From: Prorocentrum cordatum
Lineage: Eukaryota; Sar; Dinophyceae; Prorocentrales; Prorocentraceae
Assembly: GCA_963575745.1 (NCBI GenBank)
Contig: CAUYUJ010000677.1
Coordinates: 46,738 to 110,737, forward strand
DNA length: 64,000 nucleotides
Reading direction: 5' to 3'
In this document: one piece after another, positions 11,560 through 23,332 of the stretch
Layout: every line of letters begins with the position of its first letter
Numbering within the stretch: the stretch's first letter is position 1
Position numbers and translations under genes: made by a program
The notes under the pieces: model-generated
What the model was told of the DNA's origin: nothing
Seen by the model: the letters and a program-made list of their open reading frames with translations, nothing else
Databases searched by the model: none

Positions 11560-12945
11560 GCCCTCGTGCTCCGCCACGGAACGCTCCCGCCCGTCATCGC
11601 GGCGCCCGCGCCGGTCCTTGCGGCGGGCAGCGTGCTCGCGGAGGGAAGCCTGGAGGTCGCGAGCCTGGTCGGCGACAAGGGGGCGCTGTACGCGCGGCTG
11701 CGGACGTTGCGTGCGGCCAGCCTGGGCAGCCAGACCGCGCTGGCCCTGCGCCGGACGCGGACGGGCTCGGACAACGTGTTCCTGGCGCGCACTTGTGGCA
11801 TCCCAGAGACATAGGGGGCTGCCAAGGACGCCGCGCTGGCTTCTGGAGTGCAGCACATCCTCGGGCAGCAGCTGGGACGACGCCGCCCGCAAGAATCTGC
11901 TCGTGGCGGCAGCAGCGGGCGCACTGGGGCTCCAGAGCGTGGTACTCACCGCGCCGGCGGCGCACGCGGCCTCGTGGCACCTTTGCCTGCCGCACTGCCT
12001 CCGCAGACTGAAGCACGCGGGGGCCAGCGTCCCAGCCGGGGCGAGCCCTTGGGCGAGCACTTGCCTCCCCGCCGCCACACGGGTCCTCCAGAAGACTCTC
12101 GAAGACCAGACCGCCCATGTCGGCGACGAGGGGCTGGCACCAATGCAGAACATAGGCTTCGGCCCCACTCGCTGCGGCTGCCCGCCGTGTCGCGCACGGA
12201 GCCGCGGCCGATCCGCCCTCGGCGGTTGCCTTACACAGCGCGGGGGGTGCCGGCGCGAGCGGGTGGCTGCAGCCGCCCGCGCGGCCGTGCCAACGGTTGA
12301 CGGGCTCGCAGCAGTGCGGCATCTCCCTCAGGACGCGGTTGCACTTGAACCTGCCGGCGCGGGCTTCTGCCAACGCTGTCACCTGGACGGCAGAGTGCGG
12401 CGTGGCCCCGGGCCCGAAAGGGGTGCGCGCCCGCGGGTGCGACGTGGGGGGCTGGCGCGTGCGCCAGCGCGACGCCGTGTGCGCAGCCCTTGCCAAGTGA
12501 TTCGAGGGGCAGGGGTGCACCGTGCACAAAGAAGTGCTGGTGCCCCACGCGACGCCCGCGAATCTGGAGGCCCGCGTGGACCTCGTCGTCCACGCGCCTG
12601 GGCTGGGGGGTCCAATCCTGGCGGACCTCACGGTGGTCAGTGCTCTCACCCAAGACGCCCTTGGTCTCGGCGCGCCGCGCCGCGAGGGCGCTGCTGCGGC
12701 AGTCGCGGAGCGCCGCGAGCGAGCGCGCTACTCTGGCGCGCCGGTGGTGCCGTTCGCCATCGAGGACCACGGCCGCCCGGGGGAACACCCGGATGCGTTG
12801 CTCCGCCGGCTGGCGCCGACGGAGGCGACAGAGCGTTCGGCCGCGATCCGGCACCTACATCAGGCCATAGATGGCGTGTTGCAGCGACGCGCGGTCGACG
12901 CCGTGCTGGTGGCCACCCAACACAGGCCTTGGCGAGAGGCTAGAG
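11560..12945 (+). pseudogene. LINE-D: 3' fragment of a retrotransposon polyprotein
   Basis: Three + strand frames carry consecutive pieces of the region that follows the RT domain in dinoflagellate non-LTR elements. One is an Ala/Leu-rich stretch containing AAAAGALGLQSVVL (about 11900-12010). Then comes RTRLHLNLPARA with Cys residues (about 12330-12500), ended by an in-frame TGA at 12498-12500. After it, FEGQGCTVHKEVLVPH and ARVDLVVHAPGLGGPILADL continue in the same frame. The D...D-L-T pattern recalls a PD-(D/E)XK nuclease core, but this is only a resemblance. No RT catalytic motif remains, so the element is 5'-truncated. GGA arrays flank it on both sides (11404-11553 and 13052-13300). Confidence 0.65.
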
Positions 12946-13051
12946 GGGGCCGGTGGCCCAGCGCGCCCGGTGGATCACGAGGTGGCGGTCGCCCGGATGA
13001 GGAAGATACGGAGATGGCGGAGGTCGAGGCGGAGGCGGCCAGGAGTCCGCT

Positions 13052-13300
13052 GCAGGAGAAGGAGGAGGAGGAGGAGGAGGAGGAGGAGGAGGAGGAGGAG
13101 GAGGAGGAGGAGGAGGAGGAGGAGGAGATGGAGGAGGAGGGAGGGGGAGGAGGAGGAGGAGGAGGAGGAGGAGGAGGAGGAGGAGGAGGAGAGGGGAGGA
13201 GGAGGAGGAGGGAGGAGGAGGAGAGGAGGAGGAGGGAGGAGGAGGAGGAGGAGGAGGAGGAGGAGGAGGAGGAGGAGGAGGAGGAGGAGGAGGAGGACAG
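13052..13300 (+). repeat. (GGA)n microsatellite
   Basis: Imperfect GGA/GAG array with some GGGGGA and GAT variants, following LINE-D. Confidence 0.96.
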
Positions 13301-13606
13301 GAGGAGCGAGCGAGCAGCCGAGCGGCGGTTGGAGGGCCCGCGGACGGGCGAGGAGCCCACAAAGGCCTCACCCCCGCCGCCCTGCGCCCGCATTACGGAG
13401 CCCGAAGGCCAGGGCCGCGTTGCAGGCAGTGGGCGGTGGGGCGAGGCCCCCCCAGCGGGGCGGCAAGCGGGGCCAGGGAGCACAGAGCCTGCGGCAGGCC
13501 CGTGTTCACCAGCACGAAGCCCGCCACGACGCGGAAGCTCGCGTCGAGGACTCCCAGCGACCGCAGCACGTCATTGCCGTTCATGAGGTCGTCGGTCGCC
13601 TGGGCG

Positions 13607-14224
13607 TCACCAGCGCAGCCGCGGCCACTGATTCACAGCGCGAAACTTACCCACGCGCCAAGTACAGCTTAGAGCCGCACGGCGCAAAACAGACTGGGTG
13701 TGCCCAGTATGCAGGAACTCAGGGGCCAGATGAGCTGCAATCCCGAGGGCCCAGGAAGGACAGCGCCTGCTTTGGCAACCGAACCTGCCCTCGACAATTA
13801 GGATTTTGAAATCGAGCAAGTTGAAGGAACCTCTGGTAGAGGACCGCCACAGCTCCTGACCTGGGCTCAACCCCAGGCTGTCAACAAACATGCTCATCAT
13901 CGCTGGCGACGTTTGGGCCTCCATCAGGATCTGGCTGGCCCAGTCCCACAGCCTTGTCATATGAGAGCTCATGCCCTTTGAGGATTCTGGGCGCGTTGAG
14001 GTACTGGTTCCCGACCTCGAGAGGGCCCCCTGACTGTGGACTGGCACCGTCGCCACCGTGTCCACCAAGGGGTCCGTCCAAGGCTTCTTCTTGCGCGAGG
14101 GTTTTCTCGTCCCCGAAGTAGTTTTCAACGGGCCCTCGGGTCTTGCGTGCTTCATGGCGCGTTGCGGATCTCTGAGGTCCAGTGAATGTCTCGTGTTCTC
14201 AGCCCCCCCTAATACTTGCAACAA
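13607..14224 (-). pseudogene. LINE-C: C-terminal extension of unknown function
   Basis: A 205-codon minus-strand frame overlaps the end of the RNase H frame by 16 nt and probably continues it after a frameshift. It contains LWDWASQILMEAQTSPAMMS and CPSWALGIAAHLAPEFLHTG, neither of which I recognise. It may be the natural C-terminus of the LINE-C polyprotein. Confidence 0.4.
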
Positions 14225-15427
14225 GGCGTGCAGCGCGCAAGACCAAACTCCAGCCCAGAAACGCGATACTCAAATAAGGCATGTTGTCCAACATACCATG
14301 GCTCTGCAAACTGCGACTCTTGCCGCTTCGCATTCTCGATCGCCTCGTCATCATCCTCAGTCACTGGGAATATGTAATCCAGCAGCTCGTCGCCTTGGGC
14401 ATGGCACCGCGCGCCAAACCTCGCTGGGAACTCGAGCTGAAGTCGGTGGAAGCGCCGACAGCCCTTCGCGAAAGAGACCTGCTGCCCGGGTGGGAGGTGA
14501 TACCAGGCTCCGCTTTTGGCCCTTTTGTCTGCCTCCTTGCTGCCGCCCTTTCGAACATCCGAGATGCGTGATTCCCGAGCGTCGTTCAGCGTGGAGCGAC
14601 CTTCGACGTGGGCGTAGCATTGGTCCAGGAAGTGCTTCCTCATCTCGGTCACCTTCCAGATGCGAGCTCGGGCGCGCTCGGCCCCCGTCGCCCACTCGAG
14701 GTCCCGGGGGCATGCGGGTGAGCTCTTGCAGTCCGAGAGGAGGGTCCACGTGCCGAGCACCAGCCTGCTGGCCTGACATGTCGCGCAGTCCTCCCCGTCT
14801 TTGGCCACTTGCATGGGGCCAAATTGTTTAGGAAACGAGCTGCAGAAACGTCCAACTCTCCTTCTATCTTTGTCGTGTGCAATGACAGCCCGCTCTGCCA
14901 CGCTGAGCTCGGGTGCGTTCGTCAGCGTGCCACCGCCGTCGGCGAACGCGCGGCCGTTCTCGACCGAAATCACCCCCGCCTGGTCAACGTCAATGAATTT
15001 AAACTCCGCCGATCTGGGTTGATTGGAGAAAGCCTGTGCTGGGCTCTGCAAGATCCCTCTGGCAAGCCTTGCTGCGCGGCGTGGGGCAGCTTGCCTATCT
15101 CCGCTGCTGATACTCGAACGTGGTCTAGGATCGACGTCTGCCTCTTTGTCCAGCATGAGCGTCGCAGTAAAAGTGCATGTGAAACAACGTTCCAGAGGCA
15201 ACGCCACATCTGGTGCATAAGTGGCTCTGATCTGGAAATGCACGTGCGACTCCAGCCTGGCACCAGTGTCCACAAGTACCTCTTCTCACGTGGTGACAGC
15301 TTCTCTGCCTTCGTGGCCGACTGGAGCGGCCCCCGGGAAATGTCGCCGAGCCTGCGACCTTCCTCTTCGCCGCGTGGAGTGCGCGGCGCGTGGCGACTGA
15401 CATGTCTCTGAACTCTTGTATTGGCAA
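14209..15427 (-). pseudogene. LINE-C: Cys/His motif and RNase H-like domain
   Basis: CTRCGVASGTLFHMHFYC (about 15225-15170) is the C-x2-C-x(n)-H-x(n)-C motif usual between RT and RNase H in these elements. The next frame gives FKFIDVDQAG and FADGGGTLTNAPELSVAERA (about 15000-14890), LLSDCKSS (about 14735), and HVEGRSTLNDARE ... GGSKEADKRAKSG (about 14620-14510). These resemble the Asp, Glu, Asp and terminal Asp positions of RNase H. Identity is moderately secure; activity is unlikely given the broken frame. Confidence 0.65.
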
Positions 15428-15829
15428 TGTCCGAGAGAGGCTCCGCCGAGTAGAATGACGTGCTCCAGCTCCTTCCTACATCATCTGCGACCCTCTCCGC
15501 GGAATCCAGGGGTCGCCCCATATTGTGCAGCGAGACTGACAAGGCTGCCACTGTGTTCCGGACTTTGTTCCAAGCATGAGGGCCCTGCGGCGGCGGGCGA
15601 GCTTCCACGAACAAATCGTTCACCAGCTTACTTGCGACCGTCCCCGCTCCCAGAATCGCCATGCAGGTCTGAGTCGCGTCCGACGTTGCTGTCGCGAGCG
15701 GGTCCGAGCGCCGCCCGCGCTCTGAGAATGGCAGGGCGAGGCCGACGTGTGCCCTTGGTTTGAACCTGCCTGCGGCGTTCAGAGAGGACATTCTGAGTTG
15801 CTGTGTGCGACCTTTCGGGGCCCTGGCAA

Positions 15830-17104
15830 TACTGCAACCCTAGAGGCTTTTGGCAAGCGCGCCAGCGCGATGGACTGCAGAGCGTTCCATCCCTAGGCCT
15901 TGCAAGGCCTGAATCCGATCACCTTTCCTCCTGGCCTCCTGGGCCCTCGTCAACTTGGTCCCTATGCGCCGGCGTCGACCGTCGACGGCGCCCCCTCCGA
16001 GATCCCGATGATACTCCTCGTGCCTCAGGAACGGGACATGGTCGGGGCAAAACTTCACGAGGTCCCTGGCGACTTCGAAAACAAACACAATTCCTTGTCT
16101 CTGACGAGCAAGCCCATCTTGTCCCAGGAGATCGGATGGCCCTTCGACTTGAGGCCTTCAAGTCGGTACTACAGGGCAAATATCATTTCCTTGATCACGG
16201 CTTGCTCGCCTCCGATCGAGTGGAGGCTGATGTCATCGATGAGGCTCTTGATCCTCGCCGTCGGGCATCTTGCGCCGATGTGTCTCAACGTGGTGACTGT
16301 CATCAGTTTGGCCAGTCCAGTGGCGCACGAGTGCCCTGCAATTACCGACCCGTTAGCAGGCGACGCGGCTGATGTCGAACGCTGGTTCGCGGCCCTCCTG
16401 GGCCTTCTGTGCAGACAGCAAATCGGTTTCAACGGCCGAATCGGACAGCCAGTGTCTGTGGCAGCACAAGATAGTTCTCCGTGGCTGATAATTTCATGGA
16501 ATTGCCCGAGATCAACAGAGGGGCTAACACTGATTAAATTGTACTCTGGGGCGGCACTCGACAACGCACTGTGGGTCCGAGCCGACTTATCACGCGATAT
16601 TTCAGACGAGGAGCCCCAGAATAATTTGTCCCCACATGGCCTCCCATTTGGCAACTTCCTTGCGTCTCAGCCAAGACCAAGTCCCACCGAGCCGGGGGGG
16701 GCGCCAATGGGGCGCACTCCTCCTTGGGGCTTAGCAAGAAACGCAATGATAATTAGCATCATATCCTTGTCCTCCATATCCGTGTCCTCTGGGTTCTCCT
16801 CCCGGCGCTGCAACGGGGCAGTGGGGGCCTCGAGCAAAACTTCTGGCGTGCGATCGATCCAGCGCGGGTGGAATCCGCGCCGCTTCAGCGCCGTCTTGGC
16901 TTTGAAAGTTCGCGGCGCAGACCTGGCGTACTTTGCCTCAATCATTGGAAGGTGCGGAGACTCCTCGACGTCCCAGGTGAGAGGGTGAGATTCACAATCG
17001 CGCTCAGGAACAGTCCACAGGCTCGCCCTTTCATCCAGCATCGTCTGGAGTGCGCCATGCCCTATCACAGGGAGGCCACTTGAATCCTGGTCCCCAGGTT
17101 CCAC
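15830..17104 (-). pseudogene. LINE-C: reverse transcriptase remnants
   Basis: Two minus-strand pieces are diagnostic. FKAKTALKRRGFHPRWIDR and AFLAKPQGGVRPIG (about 16910-16710) correspond to the RT entry and fingers motifs. RIKSLIDDISLHSIGGE (about 16215-16265) holds the Asp-Asp catalytic pair of palm motif C. Between and after them the frame changes several times. A KRRKGDRIQALQGLGMERS-like thumb segment (about 15890) follows. Confidence 0.72.
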
Positions 17105-18970
17105 ACCTCTGGGCCCATGGGAAAACGATGCGTTGAATCAGCGCCATTTTTAAACGCGAGCTCTGCGGCGGCGGCTGCGTCGGCTCTTGCGGCGGCTCTT
17201 CGGCTCTTGCTCTGGCGGCGGCTGCGTCGGTAGCCGTGTGCGTCGGCGCCTTATCCTGGACAAACTTACAGGCGGCTCCTCTGAGAGCTTCTGGGGAGAG
17301 CTGCTTCAAAAACTGTTCACAGTCGCTTGTCTCGGAACCGACCGGGAGCGAGCCCTCGCCCCCGCCGACGTCCCAAGCATCCCCCCACGCCCTGAGTCGA
17401 CGCTCGGCGCTGGCCTTCGACTGCTGTTGGGCAGGGCTGGTGGGGTCTGACGCGCGAGGCCTTTGCGTGGCGGGGCGTCTGATGCTGAGCCATTTTTGGG
17501 TTAGGGGAGTGGCCTTCCTCCTGAGGCTCTTGCCCCATTCGCAAGTCAGGGGCGCTTTTTCCAGGCGACAGCCGAATTCTTGACAGCGGTGTCTCTGCTG
17601 TCCGACTCTGGTGTGGCAAGGAACATGCGCGAAAAGGTCTCCGCTGAATGAAGCCAGCGACGCGCCAGACTGTCCGCCGACTCCTCCGTCTTCCAACTCG
17701 AAGCCCGGCCAATCTGAGACATCTCCTTGCGCGACGGCCGGCCCCGACTGAGGCGGCTCAAAAACTTCGGGCTTGACCCGTCTGTAACTGTACTTCTGAC
17801 CTCCGAGCCCAGCAAGGGTGAGTTTGATGGCCCTGTGGGGGCAAAAGCGCGCGGCTTCCAGGACCGAAACCGACTGGGCGAACGGAAGCAAACCATCGCT
17901 GAGCACAGAAAAATCTAGCAGGGCGTCGTCGCGCGCTGGCCTGCCACGATTCACGACATCCGCGTGCAAGATATTCGAGAAACCTGCTCTGGGATGCGAG
18001 CCTCGGCCGAGACACTCGGCTTCAGATTGCCAATCTCCTGCAACGATGAAAGGCAGGCGTGCTGCTCTGAGAATCTCGAGCAGCGAAGCCAGCAGCTCCG
18101 CGTCGCCAGCAACTCCCACGCTGCAGACAGCATAGATCGAGACGAGCATGAGCTGCATCCCTCCGAGCACCATGCGCTGGAAGAGCAGCCAGGTCTTGTC
18201 GTGCTCGATCTGGGGCTCGACCTCGTCGCGAACCACGTTGGCCGCAGTCAGAAACCCAACGCCACTGGGCGTCTCGGTGCGCTTCTCGCCCGTCACCGCA
18301 CATCCGTTGGTCAGGAACTCGTAGCCGCGCTCGCGCGCCCCGCTCTGCGCAGAACGTAGCTGGTCGCCAATGCGCAGCCTATGCTCCTGGCCAAAGGCCA
18401 TGTCGGGCTGGTCGTCCCGCTGGTCCCAGACATTCCGCTCTAAGAAGCCCTGCATCGTGCTCCAGGTGTTGCTGTTGTAAGACATGAGAGACAGAGTGGT
18501 AGAAACAGGCATCTGATCCAAAGGCTCGGAATCCGCGGCCCACTTGAGCTGGTCGATCAGCTCAGCGTTGGACTTGTCCTCCCAAGTGATGTCAGAGGAT
18601 TGGTCCACAGACCTGCTAGGCACTGAAGTGTCATCGTCGCTCCCCGTGAACTCCGAAAGCCCCGACCCCGAGTAGTCGGGGAACGCCGACCCACCGTGTG
18701 AAACTTTGAACTGCTTGTGCTTGTGCTTGACGCGGTAGGCGCCCCCCTGGTCTGCCGTGCAGGCAGCGGGGGGCGATCGATCGGGATGGAAGCCGTTTGC
18801 TGCCCGCGAGCGAGCACGGGCTCGCACGATGGCCTCCTCGGCCGCCTCCTCCACGTACTCCTTGACTTGTTCACGGGGAGTCGAGAGCTCCACCGTGTCG
18901 GGCCCCCAAGGCCGAGGTAAGTACGGGTCACAGCGCTGATAGGAGTGGACCTGCGAGTAAATACTTCGAG
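17031..18970 (-). pseudogene. LINE-C: acidic leader plus APE-type endonuclease
   Basis: A continuous minus-strand frame. After a Ser/Asp/Glu-rich leader (about 18900-18500) come LMSYNSNTWSTMQGF (about 18420-18490), FGQEHRL (about 18390), a GFLTAANVV segment, VSIYAVCSVGVAGD, and VAGDWQSE (about 18040) where most family members have GDFN. Next are LLDFSVLSDGL and PHRAIKLTL (about 17830), the catalytic-His region. After about 17700 the frame becomes Ser/Pro/Gln-rich and leads toward the RT. The same frame also runs upstream through the (GA)n array as poly-Ser-Leu; that part is not regarded as coding. Confidence 0.75.
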
Positions 18971-18976
18971 AAGTGA

Positions 18977-18985
18977 GGGAGAGAG

Positions 18986-19028
<43 letters not shown>

Positions 19029-19056
19029 AAGAGAGAGAGAGAGAGAGAGAGAGTGG
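18977..19056 (+). repeat. (GA)n microsatellite
   Basis: Mostly GAGAGA with AGCGAGAG and GAAAGCGAAAG interruptions. Confidence 0.96.
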
Positions 19057-19639
19057 GTGAGAGCGAGAAGACAGAGACATAGAAATAGAGGAGACAAGAT
19101 ATATAGAGAGAAATGTAATGCGAGATGGAGGGGAAGAGAGGAGATCATTGACAATGCGATCATGGGTGATCGTTTTAGGACTGAAGGTGGGAGAGAGAGA
19201 GCGGGGGTACAGGCAGAGCTACATGCAATTGTACCGGGCAGGCTGGGAGCACTTGCGCAGTTACGGGTAAGAGTGCCCCCCTCGGCCTTTTTGATGCCAA
19301 GACACATCAGCATTTGCGCGCTGCATTTGCCCAACAGCCGCCCTGTTGCTTTCAGATTCACTGTTGGGTGGTGATCGCTGGTCAGAGTGAGGGGGCCGAA
19401 CGGTCCTACACCATCCGTGGGTGCGTGCCTGGAGTGGGCTACTGCGTTGAGGATTCCTCTCGTTTCTTCCTTGTTGCTGTCTTCGCCCGCGACCCACCCG
19501 CGACCCGATCCTCCCGCGACCCGCCTGCGACCCGCCCGCGACCCCCGCGCTCCGCGCCGCCTCCGCGCCAGACCGAGTGTGCGGGCGAGCTGTGCACCGC
19601 CTCGGACTGGGGCGTCTGCTGCGAGGACGGCCTCGCCCC
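19057..19639. other. Non-coding stretch, no gene seen
   Basis: Includes a short run of CGCGACCC(A/G)CC repeats at about 19487-19545. No conserved protein segment is seen. Confidence 0.55.
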
Positions 19640-19862
19640 CCCAGGGCTCGTTTCGATTCCTCCGATTCGATTCGATTCGATTTCGATGGCTTCCGATTCC
19701 GATTCGATTCGACTTGGGATTCCGATTCGGATTCCGACTTCTTATGGGACGCATAGTAGCCTGCCGATTTCCGCCGATCTGACTTTTCCCGACTCGGCTG
19801 CCGATTTCCGCCGATCCGATTCATTTCGATCGCCGATCCGGCTTATCGATTCGATTATGGGC
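19640..19862 (+). repeat. GATTC/GATTCG pentamer-hexamer repeat
   Basis: Degenerate tandem GATTC, GATTCC and GATTCG motifs, including CCGATTTCCGCCGATC variants. Confidence 0.85.
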
Positions 19863-19966
19863 TCTCCTGCCCGCGGCAGGCTCGGCCGAGCGCGAGGGGT
19901 CGGAGTCGCAGTAGGAAAAAAAAGGTGCCGCTGCCGCTACCCTGGCCTCGTTTTCGCCACTGGGAG

Positions 19967-20072
19967 GCCCTCGTCGCCACGGCTGGGTTCGCCTCGCAGT
20001 TCTTGTCGGAGCGCACCCAGGGGGAGGTGCCGGGAGCAGCGGTAAAATTACTTCTTGTTGTTTCCCCAGGAA
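19967..20072 (+). repeat. Dispersed repeat R1, copy 4
   Basis: The best-preserved copy: CCTCGTCGCCACGGCTGGGT, then GTCGGAGCGCACCC, GGAGGTGCCGGGAGCAGCGG and TTTCCCCAGG. It matches 945-1050 along its whole length. Confidence 0.8.
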
Positions 20073-20284
20073 CGTGAATTCTTTACGCTTCGCGTATCCC
20101 CACCAGCCCATCTCACAGCAGCAACTCTTGCGAAGCATGCCGACAGTCGTGTTTTTCAGGCGTGCGTCCGCTTGGGCCCGCATATCTCCCCTGTTCCTCC
20201 TTCCTCCCGCCTCCTTGTACATCCTCCTTGTGGGGGGAGCGGGAGAAGGACGAGGCGGAGGAGGAGGGAGAGAAAGCGCTCCTC

Positions 20285-20690
20285 GTGATTTGAGTCGTTT
20301 GGGGTTTCTCGTCCTGGTGTGAGTCGTTCGGGCCCTTCTTCCTGGTGTGAGTCGTTCGGGCTCTTCGTGGTGTGAGTCGTTCGGGCTCTTCGTCCTGGTG
20401 TGAGTCGTTCGGGCTTCTCGTGGTGTGAGTTGTTCGGGCCCCTCATCCTGGTGTGAGTCGTTCGGGCCCCTCCTCCTGGTGTGACTCGTTCGGGCTCCTC
20501 GTGGTGTGAGTCGTTCGGGGCCCGCGTCGTGGTGTGAGTCGTTCGGGCTCCTCGTGGTGTGAGTCGTTCGGGCGCCTCGTCCTGGTGTGAGTCGTTCGGG
20601 CCCCTCCTTGTGGTGTGAGTCGTTCGGGCTCTTCGTGGTGTGAGTCGTTCGGGCCCCTCGTCCTGGTGTGAGTCGTTCGGGCTCCTCGTG
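20285..20690 (+). repeat. Minisatellite of GGTGTGAGTCGTTCGGGC type
   Basis: About 14 units of 26-32 bp, each with GTGTGAGTCGTTCGGG plus CTCCTCGTGG or CCCCTCGTCCT. Two unit-length classes alternate. Confidence 0.95.
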
Positions 20691-20925
20691 GGGCCTCTTG
20701 GGGGCCTCTTGGAGCCTCTTGGGGCCTCTTGGGGGCCTCTTGGGGGCCTCTTGGGGGCCTCTTGGGGGCCTCTTGGGGCCTCTTGGGGCCTCTTGGGGGC
20801 CTCTTGGGGGCCTCTTGGGGGCCTCTTGGGGCCTCTTGGGGGCCTCTTGGGGGCCTCTTGGAGGCCTCTTGGGAGCCTCCTGGGGGCCTCTTGGGGCCAT
20901 CTTGGGGCCTCTTGCGACCTCCTCA
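20691..20925 (+). repeat. CTTGGGGGCCT simple array
   Basis: CTTGGGGGCCT and CTTGGGGCCT units of 11-12 bp. This is the same composition as the large array at 38.3-41.0 kb, and it is followed by a related ATCAATGATTTTG segment at about 20980. Confidence 0.93.
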
Positions 20926-21861
20926 GAAGCGCAAATGAGCGCTGCCCCCTGAGAAGGACAAAATGAGGCCAAAACCTTCGTAAAATCAATGATTTTGCTA
21001 TGAAGGAAGGGGAGCGCTGCCCCCTTAGAAGGCCAAAATGGGGCCGAAACCGTAGTAAAATCAATGATTCTGGCTTCAAAGAAGAGGAGAGGGTTTTTTC
21101 TCCGGCCCCCCGTCGGGGCCAGAATCCTCGTGAGGGTCGTCGTTTTTTAGCCCTCCCAGGAGTCGAAATTGACCCCCCTGACGACCCGCGGGGCGCCCTC
21201 TCCAGGCCCAGGGGGAGGGGGTAGGGGGAGGGGTAAACCCCTCCCCGAAGGGGAAGAAGGGGGGTTGAGGACAGAGGGGGCTCGCTAAACCACTCACGCC
21301 CAAAGGGCTGGTGGGATTTTCCACGCTCCTGCGGGTTCCTTGGATCGGCGCTGGGGCCCACCGTTCGGCGCCTGTCGCGCCGCCCCTGGCGCGCTCCGCG
21401 CGCCAGGGGGTGGTGGTTCAGTGCTGCAGATCCAAGGCTTCCGCGTGGAACTCCTCAAGTGTTTATGCAGTTTCTTCTTCTTCTTCTAAAGCTTGGAGCC
21501 GGCTAAGGGCCTGAGGTGGCCTAGCACCGGTTCCGATCAGCAGAGCAGGGGGAGAAATATCCCCCTCGTCGCCACGGCTGAGCGCGGCTCGAAAAACGAA
21601 GAAGGAGATGTCTGGGCCCAGGTTCCCTCGCGATAGCGGCCGTTACCAGAGAGGGGAGGGGGGGGAGGAGGGGTCGGGTAACGTAACGACTCGCGCCGGC
21701 GTTGTCTTGGAATTGATTACCCCGCGCCATTTCCAGACGGCGACGGCGCCAATCGTCGCGTTGCCAGGGGTTGGGAAGGAGGGGGGGCGCGCCCCCTGTA
21801 GCGGGGCGTCATCATCGCGAGTCGTAGGAGAACGCGCTTGTGCCGAGCTTGGGAGCCTGCT
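20926..21861. other. Dispersed repeat debris, no gene
   Basis: Two direct copies of a segment with AGCGCTGCCCCCT ... AAATCAATGAT(T) lie at about 20938-20995 and 21010-21070. A G-rich stretch at 21190-21260 matches the reverse complement of 47327-47392. A short piece of R1 lies at 21566-21590. Confidence 0.6.
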
Positions 21862-21918
21862 TAGGGGGCCACATGCGAACCCTACCCCTACCCCCCACGA
21901 GTTCTGAGGGGGAGGGCT
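21862..21918 (+). repeat. Half copy of the foldback repeat R3
   Basis: TAGGGGGCCACATGCGAACC, then CTACCCCTACCCCCCACGAG and TTCTGAGGGGGAGGG, matching one arm of the palindrome at 42052-42205. The second arm is absent here. Confidence 0.85.
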
Positions 21919-22313
21919 CGCATGCGTCGCGAAGAGCTTTTTCAGCTTGGACCACAGGCGAAGTCCTGGCATCTGTTTTGACCAGGACTGCCCCCTCCAT
22001 TAACGTGTGCTCTCGGGGCCCGTCCAGCGCAGATCCCTTGGCCGCTTCCGATGCCAAGTCCCCCTCCCTTGCAGGATCGGTCGCGAGCCTGGTCGGGTTG
22101 GCTTCGAAGCCTCCCTTCGGCCGCAGAGGCAGGCGGAGCCAGTCGGTGGAAGAGGAGGCGCGAGAGCAGGAGAAGGAGCACGGAGGAGGAGGAGGAGGAG
22201 GAGGTGGAGGAGGAGGACGGGGAGGGGGGGGAGGGAGCTTTGGCAGTGGATGGCGAGGAGGACGTCCCAGCGTGCAGGAGCAGCACCAGGACTAGGGGCG
22301 AGCAGAGAGTTGA

Positions 22314-22329
22314 ATGATGCTGCTGCTGG

Positions 22330-22377
<48 letters not shown>

Positions 22378-22645
22378 CGATGCTGACGACGATGGTGATG
22401 GTGGTGGTGGTGATGATGCTGATGATGACGATGACGGTGCTGCGGATGATGATGGTGATGATGATGATGATGGTGATGATGATGAAGATGATGATGATGA
22501 TGGGGTGATGATGATTATGACGACGACTACGACGACGATGATGATGATGGTGATGATACCAGTGATGATTATGATGATGTTGTTGATGATGATGATCATT
22601 GCGGTGATGCTGATGATGATGACGATGATGATGCTGACGATGCGA

Positions 22646-22714
<69 letters not shown>

Positions 22715-22884
22715 CCAATGGCGATGATGATGCTGATGCTGCGGATCCTGATGACGGTGGCGGTGGTAATTCTGAGGATGATGATAAGAATGATGTTGAT
22801 GCTGCTGATGTTGCTGATGATGCTGATTACGATGATGATGACGATGACGATGACGATGCTGATGATGATGGTGATGATGATGAC

Positions 22885-22945
<61 letters not shown>

Positions 22946-23060
22946 CTGGTGATGATGGTGATGATGCTGATGATGCTGATGCTGATGCTGATGGTGATTC
23001 TGCTATTGATGGCGAAGCGGGTGATACTGATTGTGCTACCGATGATGGTCAAATTGATGT

Positions 23061-23104
<44 letters not shown>

Positions 23105-23291
23105 TTGCTGATGGTGATTCTGATTCTGAGGAGGAGTAGGATGATGAGGCCCATGAGGATGATTCTGCTGCTGATGTTGCCGACGATGTTGCTGCTGCTG
23201 CTGATGATGAAGATGAAATTGATGATGGTGCTGAGTATGATGATGATTCTGATGATGATGATGATGCTGATGCTGATGCTGATGCTGATGC

Positions 23292-23332
<41 letters not shown>

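Larger units (their letters stand above)
13607..18960 (-). mobile_element. LINE-C: decayed non-LTR retrotransposon
   Basis: Read on the minus strand from about 18960 to 13607, it gives a low-complexity acidic leader, an APE endonuclease, RT pieces, a Cys/His motif, an RNase H-like region and a C-terminal extension, spread over all three frames. It is more decayed than LINE-A or LINE-B. No spliced leader, poly(A) tail or clear target duplication was found, so its borders are approximate; the 5' side runs into a (GA)n array. It appears to be a different subfamily, because its leader lacks the N-terminal zinc finger seen in the other two. Confidence 0.8.
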
